Below, one piece after another: positions 61,037 to 64,000 of a stretch of 64,000 nt of DNA; positions within the stretch are counted from its first letter, which is position 1, and each line of letters begins with the position of its first letter. The stretch is taken from assembly GCF_000687455.2 (NCBI RefSeq), contig NZ_JGVW01000076.1, forward strand, positions 60,897-124,896, written 5' to 3'. The translations under genes were made by a program, and so were the position numbers. Source of the DNA: Burkholderia sp. lig30 (GTDB taxonomy: Bacteria; Pseudomonadota; Gammaproteobacteria; Burkholderiales; Burkholderiaceae). The notes under the pieces are model-generated. The model was not told the DNA's origin. It worked only from the letters and a program-made list of their open reading frames with translations, and did not search any database.

Positions 61037-62737
61037 ATGACGGCAGGGGGAGATCGGTCCGTGGATTCGTCGGCGCGGTGGCTTGAAGCGTACGGCCCGC
61101 GCGAATCCATGGAATACGACGTCGTGATCGTCGGCGGCGGCCCGGCCGGGCTGTCGGCGGCGATCCGGCTCAAGCAGCTCGCCGCGGAGAAAGGCGCCGA
61201 GATCGGCGTGTGCGTGCTCGAGAAAGGCTCGGAAATCGGCGCGCACATCCTGTCCGGCGCGGTGATGGACCCGCGTGCGATCACCGAGCTGATCCCCGAC
61301 TGGAAGGAACAGGGCGCGCCGCTGACCGTCGACGTGACGGAAGACCGCTTCCTGTTCCTGTCCGAGACGGGCGCGAAGGCGGTGCCGAACTGGGCGCTGC
61401 CGGCCAACTTCCAGAACCACGGCAACTACGTGATCAGCCTCGGCAACGTCACCCGCTGGCTCGGCCAGCAGGCCGAGGCGCTCGGCGTCGAGATCTTCCC
61501 GGGCTTCCCGGCCGCGGAGATCCTGTACCACGACGACGGTTCGGTGAAAGGCGTTGCGACCGGCAACATGGGCGTGGGCAAGGACGGCGAGCCGACCGAG
61601 AACTTCCAGCTCGGCATGGAGCTGCACGCGAAGTACACGCTGTTCGCGGAAGGCTGCCGCGGGCATCTGGGCCGTCAGCTGATCTCGAAGTTCAAGCTCG
61701 ACGCGAACGCCGATCCGCAGGCGTACGGGATCGGCATCAAGGAACTGTGGGAAATCGACCCGGCCAAGCACCAGCCGGGCCTCGTGATCCACACGGCCGG
61801 CTGGCCGCTGAAGTCCGACACCTACGGCGGCTCGTTCCTGTACCACATGGACAACAACCAGGTGGTGGTCGGCTTCGTGGTGGGTCTCGGCTACACGAAC
61901 CCGTACCTGTCGCCGTTCGAGGAGTTCCAGCGCTACAAGACGCACCCGGAAATCCGCACATTCCTGGAAGGCGGCAAGCGGGTGTCGTATGGCGCGCGCG
62001 CGATCACCGCGGGCGGGCTGCTGTCGCTGCCGAAGACGGTGTTCCCGGGCGGCGCGCTGATCGGCGACGACGCAGGCTTCCTGAACGCGTCGCGGATCAA
62101 GGGCAGCCACGCGGCGATCAAGACCGGCATGCTGGCGGCGGAAGCGGCGTTCGACGCGGTGCAGGCGGGCCGCCACAGCGACGAGCTGAATGCGTATCCG
62201 GACGCGTTCAGGCAGTCGTGGCTGCACGACGAGCTGTACCGCGCGCGCAACTTCAAGCAGTGGATGGCGAAGGGCCTGTACTTCGGCACGCTGATGGTCG
62301 GGATCGAGCAGAAGCTGCTGGGCGGCAACGTGCCGTGGACGCTGCACCACCAGCATGCGGACCACGAGATGCTGAAGCCGGCGTCGCAGTGCACGCCGAT
62401 CGAGTATCCGAAGCCGGACGGCAAGCTGACGTTCGACCGGCTGTCGTCGGTGTTCATCTCGAACACGAACCACGAGGAGAACCAGCCGGCGCACCTGACA
62501 CTGAAGGATGCGAGCGTGCCGGTGAACGTGAACCTGCGCACCTACGCGGGCCCGGAGAGCCGGTTCTGCCCGGCGGCGGTGTACGAGTTCGTCAAGAACG
62601 ACGACGGCAGCGACCGGCTGGTGATCAACGCGCAGAACTGCGTGCACTGCAAGACCTGCGACATCAAGGACCCGACGCAGAACATCGTGTGGGTCACGCC
62701 GGAAGGCGGCGGCGGGCCGAACTATCCGAACATGTAG
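61037..62737 (+). CDS. Electron transfer flavoprotein-ubiquinone oxidoreductase
   Basis: 566 residues. An FAD domain (I-V-G-G-G-P-A-G-L-S-A-A at about 30-41), the ubiquinone-binding part, and a C-terminal [4Fe-4S] domain with C-x2-C-x2-C (N-C-V-H-C-K-T-C-D) and an upstream C-P-A are all present, the full length of ETF-QO. It passes electrons from ETF to ubiquinone in the inner membrane. It lies between the acyl-CoA dehydrogenase and the ETF genes, so all genes for moving electrons from acyl-CoA to the respiratory chain are together. Confidence 0.95.
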   Translation: MTAGGDRSVDSSARWLEAYGPRESMEYDVVIVGGGPAGLSAAIRLKQLAAEKGAEIGVCVLEKGSEIGAHILSGAVMDPRAITELIPDWKEQGAPLTVDVTEDRFLFLSETGAKAVPNWALPANFQNHGNYVISLGNVTRWLGQQAEALGVEIFPGFPAAEILYHDDGSVKGVATGNMGVGKDGEPTENFQLGMELHAKYTLFAEGCRGHLGRQLISKFKLDANADPQAYGIGIKELWEIDPAKHQPGLVIHTAGWPLKSDTYGGSFLYHMDNNQVVVGFVVGLGYTNPYLSPFEEFQRYKTHPEIRTFLEGGKRVSYGARAITAGGLLSLPKTVFPGGALIGDDAGFLNASRIKGSHAAIKTGMLAAEAAFDAVQAGRHSDELNAYPDAFRQSWLHDELYRARNFKQWMAKGLYFGTLMVGIEQKLLGGNVPWTLHHQHADHEMLKPASQCTPIEYPKPDGKLTFDRLSSVFISNTNHEENQPAHLTLKDASVPVNVNLRTYAGPESRFCPAAVYEFVKNDDGSDRLVINAQNCVHCKTCDIKDPTQNIVWVTPEGGGGPNYPNM

Positions 62738-62743
62738 GAAGCG

Positions 62744-62773
62744 GGCGCCCCGCGAGGGGGCGCCCCGCGAGGG
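62744..62773. repeat. Tandem 15-bp repeat after ETF-QO gene
   Basis: GGCGCCCCGCGAGGG occurs twice in exact tandem, beginning six bases after the ETF-QO stop. The repeat can also fold. It may act in transcript termination, or simply be a slippage repeat. The remaining spacer to the etfB gene (about 236 bases) showed nothing else. Confidence 0.6.
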
Positions 62774-63009
62774 CGCGGCGCAGTCGAACGGCGGGTGACG
62801 TTCGGGGGCGCGGGATTCGGTGTCGCGGCACGACGATTTCGCCGTGTGATGGGGTTTGGCAGAGCCGGCATTGCATGGCGAATGGTTGCTGCTTGCGACG
62901 GAAGCCGATTCGAATGGACAAGAACGCCGTGGGCGCGGGAACGCGCGTGACGGCAAGGGCCGCACCGTCTCCGTGACGGTGGGGCCAAGTTGATATTCAG
63001 GAGAGTGTC

Positions 63010-63759
63010 TTGAAGATTCTGGTAGCAGTGAAGCGGGTGGTCGATTACAACGTGAAGGTCCGCGTGAAGTCGGACAACACGGGTGTCGACATTGCGAACG
63101 TGAAGATGTCGATGAACCCGTTCGACGAGATCGCGGTGGAAGAGGCGGTGCGCCTGAAGGAAGCGGGCGTGGCGACCGAAGTGATCGCGGTGTCGGTGGG
63201 TGTCGCGCAGGCGCAGGAAACGCTGCGCACGGCGCTGGCGATCGGCGCGGACCGCGCGATCCTGGTCGAGTCGAACGACGGCGTCGAGCCGCTGGCGGTC
63301 GCGAAGATCCTGAAGGCGCTGGTCGACAAGGAGCAGCCGCAGCTGGTGATCCTCGGCAAGCAGGCGATCGACGACGATTCGAACCAGACCGGCCAGATGC
63401 TGGCCGCGCTGGCGAACCTGCCGCAAGCGACGTTCGCGTCGAAGGTTGTCATTGCCGACGGCAAGGCGACCGTATCGCGTGAAGTGGACGGCGGCGCGGA
63501 AACGCTGTCGCTGACGCTGCCGGCGGTGGTGACGACGGACCTGCGGCTGAACGAGCCGCGCTACGTGACGCTGCCGAACATCATGAAGGCGAAGAAGAAG
63601 CCGCTGGAGACCGTGAAGCCGGAAGACCTCGGTGTCGACGTCGCGCCGCGCCTGAAGACGCTGAAGGTGGTGGAGCCGCCGAAGCGCGCAGCGGGCGTGA
63701 TGGTGCCGGACGTGAAGACGCTGGTCGAGAAACTGAAGACCGAAGCCAAGGTGCTGTAA
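63010..63759 (+). CDS. etfB: Electron transfer flavoprotein beta subunit
   Basis: 249 residues, the exact family length. It begins with a TTG codon at 63010 (read as Met; [11 protein letters not shown] follows), with AGGAGAG about six bases upstream. The AMP-binding region ([10 protein letters not shown] near 120) and [12 protein letters not shown] near 180 are conserved. With the alpha subunit it accepts electrons from acyl-CoA dehydrogenases and passes them to ETF-QO. Confidence 0.95.
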   Translation: MKILVAVKRVVDYNVKVRVKSDNTGVDIANVKMSMNPFDEIAVEEAVRLKEAGVATEVIAVSVGVAQAQETLRTALAIGADRAILVESNDGVEPLAVAKILKALVDKEQPQLVILGKQAIDDDSNQTGQMLAALANLPQATFASKVVIADGKATVSREVDGGAETLSLTLPAVVTTDLRLNEPRYVTLPNIMKAKKKPLETVKPEDLGVDVAPRLKTLKVVEPPKRAAGVMVPDVKTLVEKLKTEAKVL

Positions 63760-63774
63760 GGGGAGCGGAAAGAG

Positions 63775-64000
63775 ATGACGATTCTGGTAATTGCGGAACA
63801 CGACAACGCGTCGATCAAGGCGGCGACGCTGAACACGGTGGCGGCGGCGGCGAAGATCGGCGGCGACATTCACGTGCTGGTCGCGGGTCATAACGCGCAA
63901 GCGGCGGCCGACGCGGCGGCAAAGATCGCGGGCGTGAGCAAGGTGCTGCTGGCCGACGCGCCGCAGCTGGCCGCAGGCTTGGCGGAGAACGTCGAGGCGA
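63775..64000 (+). CDS. etfA: Electron transfer flavoprotein alpha subunit (partial)
   Basis: ATG 63775, 15 bases after the etfB stop, preceded by GGGGAGCGG. The visible 75 residues (M-T-I-L-V-I-A-E-H-D-N-A-S-I-K, then H-V-L-V-A-G) are the N-terminus of EtfA, which binds FAD in its C-terminal domain beyond the window. It forms the heterodimer with EtfB. Confidence 0.93.
   Translation, partial: MTILVIAEHDNASIKAATLNTVAAAAKIGGDIHVLVAGHNAQAAADAAAKIAGVSKVLLADAPQLAAGLAENVEA

Noticed and set aside
60995..62965. 656-codon minus-strand frame
   Set aside because: Antisense to ETF-QO, which has complete FAD and iron-sulphur motifs.
1..64000. tRNA, rRNA and CRISPR arrays
   Set aside because: No cloverleaf, rRNA-like or regularly spaced repeat sequence was recognised by reading; a tRNA search program would be the decisive check.

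Overview
The window looks like a Burkholderia-type (Burkholderiales) chromosome segment. Codon use is GC-rich, there are several Gram-negative trimeric porins, the LysR and MarR regulators and EmrAB/NodT efflux genes are of Burkholderia type, and from about 46 kb a high-GC block carries fatty-acid and electron-transfer-flavoprotein genes. No rRNA, tRNA or CRISPR array was seen.

Left part (1-17 kb). A minus-strand run faces away from a divergent NahR/NagR-like LysR gene (12396-13298). Its first seven genes read as a salicylate-to-gentisate pathway: NagAa-like reductase, gentisate 1,2-dioxygenase, fumarylpyruvate hydrolase, salicylate 5-hydroxylase alpha and beta, Rieske ferredoxin, and a zeta-class maleylpyruvate isomerase. 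Downstream on the same strand is a second module of unknown substrate: 3-hydroxyisobutyrate-type dehydrogenase, H-H-E extradiol/VOC dioxygenase, YciI, FAH hydrolase, EmrA/MFS efflux pair and NIPSNAP. Two more LysR genes and a pirin gene follow.

Middle (17-30 kb). A membrane PQQ dehydrogenase sits between two porins. Next is a MarR-controlled tripartite efflux system (MarR, NodT-type outer-membrane lipoprotein, EmrA, EmrB). Three copies of one operator-like motif lie before its three transcription units. A hemerythrin/TetR pair follows.

Catabolic core (30-42.6 kb, plus strand). Behind a 31-nt palindromic TetR-type operator lie cis-dihydrodiol dehydrogenase, aldehyde dehydrogenase, ring-hydroxylating dioxygenase alpha/beta, adrenodoxin-type ferredoxin, ferredoxin reductase, NahE-like hydratase-aldolase, LigA-like and LigB-like class III extradiol dioxygenase subunits, NahD-like isomerase, a second gentisate dioxygenase, a second fumarylpyruvate hydrolase and a porin. 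Read together, this is an upper pathway turning a naphthalene-like bicyclic aromatic into salicylate. The left operon would then take salicylate through gentisate to pyruvate and fumarate. The unusual point is a class III LigAB-type ring-cleavage enzyme where classical nah/nag pathways use a class I enzyme (NahC). A chemoreceptor and a second MarR paralogue follow.

Right part (45.6-64 kb). A frameshifted, 5'-truncated transposase remnant marks the probable island edge. Beyond it is ordinary high-GC chromosome: an acyl-CoA dehydrogenase/phosphotransferase/SDR cluster with a leftover SDR tail, several small genes, a candidate small RNA, an LLM/DszC-like two-gene monooxygenase module with an AraC regulator, and acyl-CoA dehydrogenase, ETF-QO, etfB and partial etfA.
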